A stretch of 64,000 nt of DNA from Shimia sp. R9_2. Lineage in GTDB: Bacteria > Pseudomonadota > Alphaproteobacteria > Rhodobacterales > Rhodobacteraceae. The notes beneath the pieces are model-generated. The model saw nothing but the letters and a program-made list of their open reading frames with translations. It was not told the origin of the DNA and did no database searches. Positions 8,739 to 18,023 of this stretch are shown piece after piece. Where the stretch lies: contig NZ_JAGHRO010000006.1 in assembly GCF_017743735.1 (NCBI RefSeq), forward strand, positions 62,001-126,000. The letters are read 5' to 3'. Each line of letters starts with the position of its first letter. The first letter of the stretch is position 1. The position numbers were made by a program, and so were the translations under genes.

Positions 8739-9755
8739 TTAGGCGTCGCGCAATGTGTCGCCAAAGCTGATCGTCGGGGCGAGGGTCACAGTTGTGTCCT
8801 TGTCTTTGCCCTCGGTGCGCGCGGCAATGATTTCAGCCGCCTTGATGCCGATTTCACGGCGGCAGGCATCCATGGTCGCCAACTGGCGCGGCAGACCTTG
8901 CAGCAGTTCCACACCGTTAAAGCCCGCAAGCCCGATCTGGCCGGGCACATCAATGCCCTTCTCCAGCAGGTAAAGCAGCCCGCCCGCGCCGATCATATCA
9001 TTGCTGTAGTAGATGAAATCCACATCCGGGCTGCGCTCCAGCACCGCCTGCGTCATCTCGCGGCCCTTCGCGAGTGCTGAGCCGCCAGAGTAAAACTCGC
9101 GATCAACCACCTCGACGCCGGATTTGGCGAGCACTTCGGTAAAGCCCTCAAAGCGTTTGCGCGCCCGGTGGTCCAGCGGCATCTTGGTGCCAAGGAAGGC
9201 AATCTTCTTGTAGCCGGCCTTCAGAATCGCCGCCGCCATCTCGCGCCCGGCGCGGCGGTGCGAAATGCCCACCATAGCGTCCACAGGTTCGCCGTCGGTG
9301 TCCATGATTTCCACCACCGGAATGCCGCTCGCGTTCAGCATCGCGCGGGAGGCTTCGGTGTGCTCAAGCCCGGCAATGATCACGCCGGAAGGCCGCCAGG
9401 ACAGCATCTCATAAAGGACTTTCTCTTCCTTTTCAGGAAGATAGTCGGTCACGCCCACAACGGGCTGCAGCTCGGTGTCTTCCAGCACCTGACTGATCCC
9501 GCTCAATACTTCCGGAAACACCATGTTGGACAAAGACGGGATGATCACCGCTACAAGGTTCACGCGCTGACTGGCCAACGCCCCGGCAATTTTGTTGGGA
9601 ACGTAGCCGAGCTCTTTGGCTGCGGAGAGCACCTTTTCTCTTGTCGCCGGAGAAACATCACCACGGTTTCGAAGCACGCGGCTGACTGTCATTTCAGACA
9701 CCCCCGAGGCTTCAGACACATCACGAAGGGTCAAAGAGCGATTTTGTTGAGTCAC
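8739..9755 (-). CDS. LacI-family transcriptional regulator, GntR (gluconate)-like
   Basis: A 338-aa repressor. The N-terminal helix-turn-helix TLRDVSEASGVSEMTVSRVL and the hinge region ELGYVPNKIAGALAS are classic LacI family; residues from about 62 form the periplasmic-binding-like sensor domain (NLVAVIIPSLSNMVFPEVL, GVIIAGLEHTEASRAML). It most resembles the E. coli GntR branch, which responds to gluconate. No gluconate genes adjoin it, so the targets are elsewhere. A GntR-like operator half-site lies just upstream (9784-9799), suggesting autoregulation. The ligand is inferred, not shown. Confidence 0.85.
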   Translation of the reverse strand: MTQQNRSLTLRDVSEASGVSEMTVSRVLRNRGDVSPATREKVLSAAKELGYVPNKIAGALASQRVNLVAVIIPSLSNMVFPEVLSGISQVLEDTELQPVVGVTDYLPEKEEKVLYEMLSWRPSGVIIAGLEHTEASRAMLNASGIPVVEIMDTDGEPVDAMVGISHRRAGREMAAAILKAGYKKIAFLGTKMPLDHRARKRFEGFTEVLAKSGVEVVDREFYSGGSALAKGREMTQAVLERSPDVDFIYYSNDMIGAGGLLYLLEKGIDVPGQIGLAGFNGVELLQGLPRQLATMDACRREIGIKAAEIIAARTEGKDKDTTVTLAPTISFGDTLRDA

Positions 9756-9783
9756 AGACAGTCATCCCCATAAGGTCATGGGA

Positions 9784-9799
9784 ATGTTACCGCGATCAT
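9784..9799. promoter_or_regulatory. Putative GntR-type LacI-family operator
   Basis: ATGTTACCGCGATCAT lies 29 bases upstream of the LacI-family gene start. The left half ATGTTACC equals the half-site of the E. coli GntR operator (ATGTTACC-GGTAACAT); the right half is degenerate. It probably serves autoregulation. Confidence 0.45.
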
Positions 9800-9842
9800 A
9801 AGCGCAGGTTCAAGCGTCTGCGGCTGTGAGACGTCGCGCAAT

Positions 9843-11408
9843 TTAGCAATCCGCGAGCTTATCGGCGGAGACTGCGAAGCAGGAGACCGGCTCTTTCACG
9901 TTGCGCAGGGTGATATCGCCCAAGGGTTTGCGGTCCAGATCATGGCGCGCCACCTCATCGGACACAACAATCCGATGGCCAACTTTTTTCCCAAAATCCC
10001 CAAGCCGCGCAGCCACATTGGCGGGGCGGCCAATTACCGTGAAATCCAGACGCTCGCGCGATCCGACATTGCCATAGGTGACCCGTCCATAGGAGATGCC
10101 GATGGAGCAGTCACAACAGCGCGGCGGATCTTCATCCCGCAGCGCTTCGAGTTGCTGCACAATCTCACGTGCGGCCTGCAAGGCTTCTGCCCCGGCATCC
10201 GCGCCGTCCTCCGTGTCAGGGAAAACGGCCAGCACAGCGTCGCCGATGAACTTCAGGACTTCGCCGCCATGGGCCTCGACGATGGCCGATGTGGTCTCAA
10301 AGAAGGTGTTGAGCAGATCAATATAAGCGGCGCGGCCAAGCTCTTCTTCCATGCGGGTGGAATCGCGCAGGTCACAGAACATGATCGCCGCATCAATATC
10401 GTCCCCATCCCCGCGCCGGATTTCGCCTCCCAGCACGCGCGCGCCTGTGCGCGCACCAACATAGGTTTCCAGCAGCGATTGCGCGTTTTCTTTCTGCGTG
10501 AAGACTTCAAAGAACCGGCTGATCACACTTGAGACCTCAAAGATCAGCCCGAGGTTTGCCGTGGTGAACCCTTTGGGGTGATCACTGGTCAGGGTCAGCA
10601 CGTTGATTTGCCCGTTGGAGAAGATCAGCGGCATTGCCACATAATCCGTCGCCCCCTCGGCCCGCAGCTCATCCATGATGGGGAATTTCATATCAAGGCC
10701 CGGCACGTCCAGCTTCTGGCGCACTCCGCCCAGCCCTTGAGAGACATGGTAGAGGGGGCTGTTTGTGTAGGCAGGGTGTTCATGCAGATCGTAGGATGGC
10801 GTGTAGGTGACGATTTCATCCGCATCCCGCGTCCAGATATAGTGACGCCCCGCGATCATCGGATGCAGCGACCAGATCATCGCGGACATCCGTTTGACGG
10901 CAATGCCGCTCTCTTCCATCTTCCGGCCCAAGGCACCGATGAAATCTTGCGGCGTTGTTTCAAACGCGGCGCCGCGCATCAGCCAATCCACCAGAGGGCC
11001 CGTGATATTGCCATCCGCAACCGGTTCCAGCTCGGCACCGCCAAAATCCACCTCAACACCCGCATTCGGCATAAAGCCGATGTGGCCGTTGATGGCACGG
11101 CTTTCGGGCATGGCGTCATCATAGGACCACACCCCATTGGGGATGGTTTCCCCATCCATCAGAATGTCGCGATAGCGCGCGGTGCCTTTGAAGGGGCAGA
11201 AGGTTTTCAGCTCGTTTTGGTCTGACAGCGCCACAAGGATGTCATCGCGCGGTATGTAAATCTGCGGCTCAAGGCGCGTCTCATACATGACCTTGGCGCG
11301 CGCGCTTTGCGCCAGCAAGACACCGCCGCGCAGCACTTTTACAGTTGCATCTATCGGTTTGATGTCGAGGCCGTAACCGGCGTTTGCCCCAAATCGTGAG
11401 CCTTCCAT
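9843..11408 (-). CDS. DUF427 domain-class III adenylate/guanylate cyclase fusion
   Basis: A 521-aa soluble protein. Residues about 15-105 form a DUF427 domain (VKVLRGGVLLAQSARAKVMYE, PQIYIPRDDI, TFCPFKGTARY). The middle (about 150-310) looks like a sensory, possibly GAF-like, region. Residues about 335-515 are a class III cyclase catalytic domain: MFCDLRDSTRMEEEL and KFIGDAVLAVFP supply the two metal-binding Asp, and DFTVIGRPANVAARL the nucleotide-binding segment. The product is likely cAMP; substrate specificity cannot be settled by eye. No membrane segment. Gene neighbours give no clue to the signal sensed. Confidence 0.85.
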   Translation of the reverse strand: MEGSRFGANAGYGLDIKPIDATVKVLRGGVLLAQSARAKVMYETRLEPQIYIPRDDILVALSDQNELKTFCPFKGTARYRDILMDGETIPNGVWSYDDAMPESRAINGHIGFMPNAGVEVDFGGAELEPVADGNITGPLVDWLMRGAAFETTPQDFIGALGRKMEESGIAVKRMSAMIWSLHPMIAGRHYIWTRDADEIVTYTPSYDLHEHPAYTNSPLYHVSQGLGGVRQKLDVPGLDMKFPIMDELRAEGATDYVAMPLIFSNGQINVLTLTSDHPKGFTTANLGLIFEVSSVISRFFEVFTQKENAQSLLETYVGARTGARVLGGEIRRGDGDDIDAAIMFCDLRDSTRMEEELGRAAYIDLLNTFFETTSAIVEAHGGEVLKFIGDAVLAVFPDTEDGADAGAEALQAAREIVQQLEALRDEDPPRCCDCSIGISYGRVTYGNVGSRERLDFTVIGRPANVAARLGDFGKKVGHRIVVSDEVARHDLDRKPLGDITLRNVKEPVSCFAVSADKLADC

Positions 11409-11562
11409 AGCAAGATCTCTCCCTGCCGCGCGTCGTCCGTCCCAATGTGGTGTGTGAACAAAGGGTAAACAAGTCCCCAGCGGCCGGTTTCAACAACTTT
11501 TGTACATCAAACAGGCTCATCGGCTGCGGCCGCAGGGCGCGGGCAGGGGGCTAGAAGGAGGG

Positions 11563-12300
11563 CTAGAGCACCTCGATCACATCCTTGTCGATCGACAGAA
11601 CATAACCTTTGCGCGCGATGTTTTTCACCAAAAGCTGGCTCACCATCTGATTGCCCAAAGAATCCCGCAGCCGCTTGATCCGCGTCGCCCCTGCCGCCTC
11701 ATCGCAATCCGCCGACGGTTTGCCAGAGATCACGCTTTCCAGCGCGATGCCTGAAAGCACCTCGTCATCCATCCGTGCCTCCGCCAGTACCGAAAGCGTT
11801 TCCATCGCCGCATCGGTCAGCTTGAAGCCCATCTCGTTGAGGTAAACGGTCTTTTCTTCGCGACTGACGATCAGTGAGGTGACCTGAATGCCGGCTCGCT
11901 CGATCTGCGCCATGCGCCGGTTCAGCATCATCAGCGCCACAAGGCACACAAGTGCTGCGATCATCATCGCGGTGGCAAACACCAGCAACACCAGGATCAC
12001 CAGGCGATAGCTTGAAAGCGTGTCAGCAAAGGCCGTGCCCGATTGCGCAAGGATTTCCAGAAGCTTGATTTCCGCCTGCCCGGTGAGCGCGTCATTCTCC
12101 ATGAACAACTGCTCCACCCGCGCGTTAAACGCGTTGGCATCCGGCAAGGTCAGAAGCAGGACAGCGGCGCAAATCAACAGGATCGAGACAACCGCCCCAA
12201 CCCCGAAAATCACAACCCGCCCGCCGCTGCGCCGCGTTTCAATAACGGAGGTAGAATTGTCCTGCACTGTCTTTTTTCCCGGAGAGTTTTGAGGCGTCAA
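11563..12300 (-). CDS. Inner-membrane protein with C-terminal winged-helix-like domain
   Basis: A 245-aa protein of unknown function. Two strong membrane segments (about 30-52 and 100-127) bracket an extracytoplasmic region of about 50 residues. The C-terminal 90 residues (LTDAAMETLSVLAEA, then ATRIKRLRDSLGNQMVSQL and ARKGYVLSI) resemble the winged-helix of OmpR-type regulators, which would face the cytoplasm. The start is taken as TTG at 12300, which overlaps the preceding gene by 62 bases; a GTG at 12267 with an upstream GGGAAAAAAG is an alternative. Possibly a membrane-bound transcription factor whose periplasmic loop senses a signal, but this is inference. Confidence 0.6.
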   Translation of the reverse strand: MTPQNSPGKKTVQDNSTSVIETRRSGGRVVIFGVGAVVSILLICAAVLLLTLPDANAFNARVEQLFMENDALTGQAEIKLLEILAQSGTAFADTLSSYRLVILVLLVFATAMMIAALVCLVALMMLNRRMAQIERAGIQVTSLIVSREEKTVYLNEMGFKLTDAAMETLSVLAEARMDDEVLSGIALESVISGKPSADCDEAAGATRIKRLRDSLGNQMVSQLLVKNIARKGYVLSIDKDVIEVL

Positions 12301-12541
12301 ACACGGAAAGGACGTTTAGCAGCGTCCACCCGTCCTGCCCAATGCGCGCGGCAACTTCCCGCTTGGCAGAGGCTTTGTCACAGCTGCCCTGCAGCGCAAC
12401 GACACCATAGTGCAGCCGCAACGGGCCGTCCTTTTTGGCTTTGTAATCGGCATAGCAATCCGCCGCGCTTGCCAGATTGGGCAGGGCGAGGGAGGCCGCA
12501 AGAGCTGCCGCACAAATCGGGTATCTGATCCTGTTTTTCAT
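12239..12541 (-). CDS. Small exported protein of unknown function
   Basis: A 100-aa protein with an evident Sec signal peptide (MKNRIRYPICAAALAASLAL through NLASA) followed by a mature part of about 75 residues with two Cys (ADCYADYKAKK and GSCDKASAK), which could form a disulfide. The start at ATG 12541 has GGGAG upstream; a longer in-frame start at 12583 would bury the signal sequence. It overlaps the start of the winged-helix membrane protein (11563-12300), so the two are probably co-translated and may work together, for example as periplasmic partner and sensor. I do not recognise the family. Confidence 0.65.
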   Translation of the reverse strand: MKNRIRYPICAAALAASLALPNLASAADCYADYKAKKDGPLRLHYGVVALQGSCDKASAKREVAARIGQDGWTLLNVLSVFDASKLSGKKDSAGQFYLRY

Positions 12542-12714
12542 GGCGCAACACTGCTCCCTGGGCGTTTGATATTCAATAACCAATCCGCTTTTGTGATCGG
12601 ATATAGGATAACATCACCCTGATATTGTACGATTTTCACATCCTGACGGAAACAGAAGATGTCTTCCGGTCAACGCACCGGTCTCATCGAACAAAAACCG
12701 CAGAGGATGTTGTT

Positions 12715-13188
12715 ATGACTTCAAAAACTTTCATTGCCGCCGTGCTGAGTGCCGCGCTCGTGATCACCGGCCTGTCTGCTCCCCGCGCGCATGCCTTGGA
12801 TGAAGACGCGATTGGTGCATTGCTGTTTGGCGGCTTGGCTCTGGCGGTCATCGGGGCGGCGGTGGCCGACCACAAGGACGATAAGAAAGAGAAGCCACGC
12901 TACACCTATCAGCCGAGCAAACCTGAACAGCCCAAGAAGCCGAAGAAAGCCAAAAAAGCCAAGCACAAGCATAAGTCCTGGCTGCCAAGTCATTGCTCCA
13001 AACGGTTTGAAACCCACCGCGGCAAAGTCATTCAGGCCTACGGTCAGCGGTGCCTGTTCCGCGCGGAATACCCTGCCTATCGGTTGCCCGAGAAATGCTA
13101 TTTCCAGGCGCGTGGCAAGCACCGTACGATCTCCGGCTATCGCACGAATTGCCTTGATCGCAACGGCTACCAAGTGGTGTGGCGTTAA
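12715..13188 (+). CDS. Small exported, lysine-rich protein of unknown function
   Basis: A 157-aa protein. An N-terminal signal peptide (MTSKTFIAAVLSAALVITG to APRAHA) is followed by a glycine/alanine hydrophobic stretch (LLFGGLALAVIGAAVADH), then a very basic Lys/Pro-rich linker (about 60-90) and a Cys-containing C-terminal region (four Cys: SHCSKRF, QRCLFRAE, EKCYFQ, TNCLDRN) likely paired by disulfides. The ATG at 12715 follows AGAGGA and is preferred over an upstream ATG at 12625. A perfect-stem terminator follows at 13232. Family not recognised; the exported basic character suggests an envelope role. Confidence 0.65.
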   Translation: MTSKTFIAAVLSAALVITGLSAPRAHALDEDAIGALLFGGLALAVIGAAVADHKDDKKEKPRYTYQPSKPEQPKKPKKAKKAKHKHKSWLPSHCSKRFETHRGKVIQAYGQRCLFRAEYPAYRLPEKCYFQARGKHRTISGYRTNCLDRNGYQVVWR

Positions 13189-13231
13189 TCGGTCCCATCG
13201 AGCAGGGAATGGCCGAGATAGGGCGGCCACT

Positions 13232-13266
13232 GGCTGGACGGCGCGAGGGGCTGTCCAGCCTTTTTT
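13232..13266 (+). terminator. Rho-independent terminator after the 12715-13188 gene
   Basis: GGCTGGAC (13232-13239) pairs perfectly with GTCCAGCC (13253-13260) around a 13-base loop, followed at once by TTTTTT. It separates the small exported-protein gene from rnhB and argues against an rnhB start upstream of 13270. Confidence 0.85.
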
Positions 13267-13304
13267 GTTGCGAAATGGGCGCGAAGATGATTGTCACAGT
13301 GGCC

Positions 13305-13928
13305 ATGACAACACCTGATTTTTTGCTGGAAGAGGCCGCTCTCAAGGGCGGTGCAACACGTGTGGCAGGCGTGGATGAAGTGGGGCGAGGCCCATTGGCC
13401 GGGCCGGTGACGGCGGCGGCTGTGGTGCTTGATCCAAACAACATCCCCGAGGGACTGAACGACTCCAAGAAACTCACCGCCAAACGGCGCGATGCTCTGA
13501 CTGAAGAGATCTTGAAAGTGGCCGATGTCTGTATCGCCCACGCCTCGGTCGAGGAGATCGACGAACACAACATCTTGCGTGCCAGTCATATCGCCATGGA
13601 GCGGGCTGTGGCCGGATTGGCCGTGGCTCCGGATCATCTGTTGATCGACGGCAACATGATCCCGCGCGGATTGACGCTGAAATCGGAGGCAATTGTCAAA
13701 GGCGACGCCAAATCTCTGTCCATCGCAGCGGCTTCTATTGTTGCCAAAACAGTGCGTGATCACATCATGATGGATTTGGCGCAACAGTTTCCGGGCTATG
13801 GGTGGGAAACCAACGCCGGATACCCGTCCAAAAGCCACAAAGCGGCTTTGCTGGAGCTGGGGATAACCCCACACCATAGACGTTCATTCAAACCTATCCA
13901 CAACATGTTGTATCAAGCTAAAAACTAA
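13305..13928 (+). CDS. rnhB: Ribonuclease HII
   Basis: Cleaves RNA of RNA-DNA hybrids, including single misincorporated ribonucleotides. About 207 aa from the ATG at 13305, a normal family length. Motifs: RVAGVDEVGRGPLAGPV with catalytic Asp24 and Glu25, DSKKL, LLIDGN with the third acidic residue, and SLSIAAASIVAKTVRD. In-frame ATGs at 13275 and 13287 are possible; none has a convincing ribosome-binding site, and the terminator ending at 13266 rules out the longer frame. It sits directly upstream of ccrM, an arrangement I also associate with Caulobacter relatives. Confidence 0.93.
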   Translation: MTTPDFLLEEAALKGGATRVAGVDEVGRGPLAGPVTAAAVVLDPNNIPEGLNDSKKLTAKRRDALTEEILKVADVCIAHASVEEIDEHNILRASHIAMERAVAGLAVAPDHLLIDGNMIPRGLTLKSEAIVKGDAKSLSIAAASIVAKTVRDHIMMDLAQQFPGYGWETNAGYPSKSHKAALLELGITPHHRRSFKPIHNMLYQAKN

Positions 13929-13934
13929 CGTCTT

Positions 13935-13973
13935 GATTCAAAAAAGAAATTGACGCCGAATCTCGTTTGACTC
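13935..13973. promoter_or_regulatory. Three GANTC methylation sites in the ccrM promoter region
   Basis: GATTC (13935-13939), GAATC (13958-13962) and GACTC (13969-13973) lie within 39 bases just upstream of ccrM. GANTC is the recognition site of CcrM itself. GANTC sites in the ccrM leader of Caulobacter tie transcription to methylation state, so the same feedback is likely here. No clear CtrA box (TTAA-N7-TTAA) was found beside them. Confidence 0.7.
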
Positions 13974-14002
13974 AAACTTATCCACATCAACGAGCGCACT
14001 AA

Positions 14003-15145
<1,143 letters not shown>

Positions 15146-15190
15146 GGGCAACACATTCAGAAGACAGGAAAAAACCGGTAGAATACCGCC

Positions 15191-15223
15191 GGTGCCTGTT
15201 GCCGAACTGACTGAACAGGCACC
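15191..15223 (+). other. Hairpin preceding the ccrM terminator
   Basis: GGTGCCTGTT (15191-15200) pairs perfectly over 10 bases with AACAGGCACC (15214-15223). It has no T-tract of its own and lies just ahead of the terminator at 15231; it may protect the ccrM transcript 3' end. Confidence 0.6.
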
Positions 15224-15230
15224 AAGACTT

Positions 15231-15256
15231 CCCCGCCGGAAACGGCGGGGTTTTTT
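15231..15256 (+). terminator. Rho-independent terminator of ccrM
   Basis: CCCCGCCG, a GAAA tetraloop, CGGCGGGG, then TTTTTT: an 8-base perfect GC stem with a GNRA loop and U-tract, about 85 bases after the ccrM stop. Confidence 0.92.
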
Positions 15257-15263
15257 GATCTTT

Positions 15264-15368
15264 AAAGCGTTTCGACATTAAACTGCGACACAAGTAGCGC
15301 CTATGACGTCGATACGTTCCTCGCGTTTCGGCTTTTTGTCAGATCTCAACACAAAATCGAAACGCTTT
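15264..15368. repeat. 12-base inverted repeat with a third GCGTTTCG copy
   Basis: AAAGCGTTTCGA (15264-15275) and its exact reverse complement TCGAAACGCTTT (15357-15368) flank 81 bases. A third copy of the core, GCGTTTCG, lies at 15323-15330. The array is between the ccrM terminator and the membrane cyclase start (15428), so it may be operator DNA for that cyclase or a dispersed intergenic repeat. Confidence 0.55.
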
Positions 15369-15427
15369 GGGGTGTGTAAGCATCTCGCCAATACCTATCT
15401 AAGAGGACGAGACGGAGGGCTCTGAAG

Positions 15428-16831
15428 ATGACAGAGGGCGTAAGATCAGACCCCGGCGACGACATCGCACATGCAAGCGGTGGCGAGGCTGACCGCGAAG
15501 ACCGCTACACCGAGGCTGTGCTGGAGCATCACAAACGCGAAGGTCTCGCGCTTGCGGTGAAGGCGCGCTGGTGGGCGATGGGTGTCGTGGCCGTCTTCCT
15601 GCTGTTTGTCGCCCCGTGGCCAGAAGTTCTCTATTACCACTTCATATTGATGGTGCTCTGCGCCAATGGCTGGCTCATCCAGCGTGTGGGCCGTGTCGGT
15701 CAATCGCGCACAGAGCTGTTGCTGATCTTTTTTGATCTCTTGATCATGACCATTGGCATCGTTGGTCCCAACCCGTTGGGAGAGCATGACTGGCCCTCTG
15801 CCATGCGCTTTCAATATGACAACTTCCAGTATTTCTATCTGATCCTTGCAGCGGGCACGCTGGCCTATTCCTGGCGCACGGTGATTGCGATTGGCACATG
15901 GACCGCGATGATCTGGTGCGCGGCGCTAGCGCTGTCATTCTTGTTCACCGAGCCGATGGAAGCGCTTAGCGAAGCGGTGATCACTGCGCTGCCAAATCAT
16001 CCCGAGCTTGGACGGATGCTGGACCCGAACAGCTTCCACCTTGATCTGCGGCTTCAGGAAGCCTTTGTCTTCATTCTTGTGGCGCTCACGCTTGGCCTGA
16101 CAGTGCGCCGGTTCAACACTTTGCTGCGCTCCAACGCGGCTCTGGAGCGCGAGCGCACCAATCTGTCACGCTATTTCTCGCCCAATGTGGTCGAGGAGCT
16201 GAGCCAGAATGACGAGCCGCTCAAACAGATCCGATCCCATGATATCGCCGTGCTGTTTGTCGATATCGTCGGCTTCACCGAGTTTGCCGCCGCGCGCAAA
16301 CCTGAGGAAGTCATTGAGACCCTGCGCGAATTTCACGGCCTTATGGAAGGCGCTGTTTTTGCCCATGAAGGCACGCTCGACAAGTATCTGGGCGACGGGT
16401 TGATGGCGACCTTTGGCACCCCAAGCCCTTCTGAGCGGGATGCGCAAAACGCGCTGCGTTGCGCGCGCCAGATGATGCGCGATGTGGATGATTGGAACAA
16501 CGCCCGCATCAGCAAGGGGCTCCCGCCGCTGCGTGTCGGGTTTGGCGCGCACTACGGGCCAGCGGTTCTGGCCGACATCGGCGCCAACCGTCTGGAGTTT
16601 GCCGTGGTGGGCAACACCGTCAACGTCGCCTCTCGCCTTGAGAGCATGACCCGCGGGCTCAACGCCCGCCTTGTGATCAGCGATGGGATGCGCGCCGAAG
16701 TGCTGCGCGAGGGCGGGGATGAGTGTCTGGACGGGCTGCAGAAATTCACTGATCAGGACATTCGCGGTGTTGCGGAAAAGCTCACCGTCTGGGCCTACGA
16801 GCGGCCGCGCGATCACGGCATCACAAGCTAA
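15428..16831 (+). CDS. Membrane-bound class III adenylate/guanylate cyclase
   Basis: A 467-aa protein. The N-terminal 215 residues hold about six hydrophobic segments (for example MGVVAVFLLFVAPW, ELLLIFFDLLIMTIGIVG, AFVFILVALTLGLTV). A short coiled linker (RSNAALERERTNLSRYFSP) leads to the cyclase domain (about 275-460) with AVLFVDIVGFTEFAA and KYLGDGLMATFG giving the metal Asp pair and EFAVVGNTVNVASRLE for nucleotide binding. It makes a cyclic nucleotide, probably cAMP, in response to a membrane signal. GGAGGG precedes the ATG. It is convergent with alkB and the two stop codons overlap by 4 bases (16828-16831). Confidence 0.9.
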   Translation: MTEGVRSDPGDDIAHASGGEADREDRYTEAVLEHHKREGLALAVKARWWAMGVVAVFLLFVAPWPEVLYYHFILMVLCANGWLIQRVGRVGQSRTELLLIFFDLLIMTIGIVGPNPLGEHDWPSAMRFQYDNFQYFYLILAAGTLAYSWRTVIAIGTWTAMIWCAALALSFLFTEPMEALSEAVITALPNHPELGRMLDPNSFHLDLRLQEAFVFILVALTLGLTVRRFNTLLRSNAALERERTNLSRYFSPNVVEELSQNDEPLKQIRSHDIAVLFVDIVGFTEFAAARKPEEVIETLREFHGLMEGAVFAHEGTLDKYLGDGLMATFGTPSPSERDAQNALRCARQMMRDVDDWNNARISKGLPPLRVGFGAHYGPAVLADIGANRLEFAVVGNTVNVASRLESMTRGLNARLVISDGMRAEVLREGGDECLDGLQKFTDQDIRGVAEKLTVWAYERPRDHGITS

Positions 16832-17961
16832 CGGGGCATCGGGTTCTTGGCCTTGTTATAGGGCTGCCAATTGGTGATCTCGGGATAATACATCTCCCGC
16901 CATCTGCGCACGCGCGGGTTCATAACCTGCTTCCACACTGGCGGGATCATCGCCGCAACCGTCATGATAGGATAGCCAAAGGGCAGCTGCGGCGCCTCCG
17001 CATCGCTGTAGTTCTGCAGGAGCGGAAACCGCCTGTCCGGCTTGTAGTGGTGGTCGGAATGACGCTGCAAATTGATCAGCAGCCAGTTTGAGGCCTTATG
17101 GGCCGCATTCCAGCTGTGATGCGGGCGTACATGCTCATATTTGCCCTCTCCCAGATGTTTGCGGGTCAGCCCGTAGTGCTCCACATAGTTCACCAGCTCC
17201 AACTGCCAGATCGCGATATAGGCCTGCCAGATGAACAGCAAAACACCCAGCCAGCCGCCCACGATCCCGGCCAAGACCAACATCGCCCCCTGCATCGCCC
17301 AATAGCGGAAGAAAGGATTGGAGAGGTCGGTCCAAGGTAGATTTTTGCGCGCCAGCATCTCTTTTTCTGCGCGGAAGGCGGATTTCAGGCAGCCAATCAA
17401 AACACGTGGGAAGAAGCGGTGAAACCCTTCATTATAGCGCGCTGTGACCGGATCACGCGGCGTGCCGACATAGCGGTGATGCACCAGCAGGTGCTCGCTG
17501 CGGAAATGAGAATAGAGCACCATGGCGAGCAGAAAATCCCCCAGCCAGCGCTCATATTTGGGCTTCTGATGCATCAGCTCATGGCTGTAGTTGATCCCCA
17601 CAGTGCCGGTCAGCACTCCCACGCCGAAAAACAGACCGATCAACGCGCCCGTGCTCAAATGGTCCGCGCGGGTGGCATACCAGATCATCCCAAAGATCGT
17701 GGCAAACTGCAGCCATGGCCAGATCATGGTCACCAGCCGATACCACTTCAGATCCGCCTCAGCGGTGTCGAGATCAGCGTTTTGCAGGTTGAGGCCTGTG
17801 ACGGCGTCAAGCGCGGCAAACAGATACCAGGTGGTGATTGGCACAAGCAGCACCCACCAGCCGCCCAAACCCGCAGTGATCCACACCAGCGGGATCAGCA
17901 GCAGCGAACACCAAAACGGTAAGGCACTGGAGAAACGGGCCAATTGTGCGGAGGGGATCAT
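16828..17961 (-). CDS. alkB: AlkB-type alkane 1-monooxygenase (membrane fatty acid desaturase superfamily)
   Basis: Integral-membrane di-iron hydroxylase that oxidises terminal methyl groups of alkanes or alkyl chains, using rubredoxin-type electron donors. 377 aa from ATG 17961 (AGAGG upstream; ATG 17979 is less likely). All histidine boxes are present: HELMHQ, SEHLLVHHRYVGTPRDP, NYVEHYGLTRK and LQRHSDHHYKPDRRF, with several membrane segments. The second box reads EHLLVHH instead of the usual EHNYGHH form, so substrate range may differ. No rubredoxin or rubredoxin reductase gene adjoins it. Confidence 0.88.
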   Translation of the reverse strand: MIPSAQLARFSSALPFWCSLLLIPLVWITAGLGGWWVLLVPITTWYLFAALDAVTGLNLQNADLDTAEADLKWYRLVTMIWPWLQFATIFGMIWYATRADHLSTGALIGLFFGVGVLTGTVGINYSHELMHQKPKYERWLGDFLLAMVLYSHFRSEHLLVHHRYVGTPRDPVTARYNEGFHRFFPRVLIGCLKSAFRAEKEMLARKNLPWTDLSNPFFRYWAMQGAMLVLAGIVGGWLGVLLFIWQAYIAIWQLELVNYVEHYGLTRKHLGEGKYEHVRPHHSWNAAHKASNWLLINLQRHSDHHYKPDRRFPLLQNYSDAEAPQLPFGYPIMTVAAMIPPVWKQVMNPRVRRWREMYYPEITNWQPYNKAKNPMPR

Positions 17962-18023
17962 GGCGCAAACCTCTTTCATCGTCGCAAAGACTATGCGGGC
18001 AAGCGCGTCTTATCGCAATGCGC

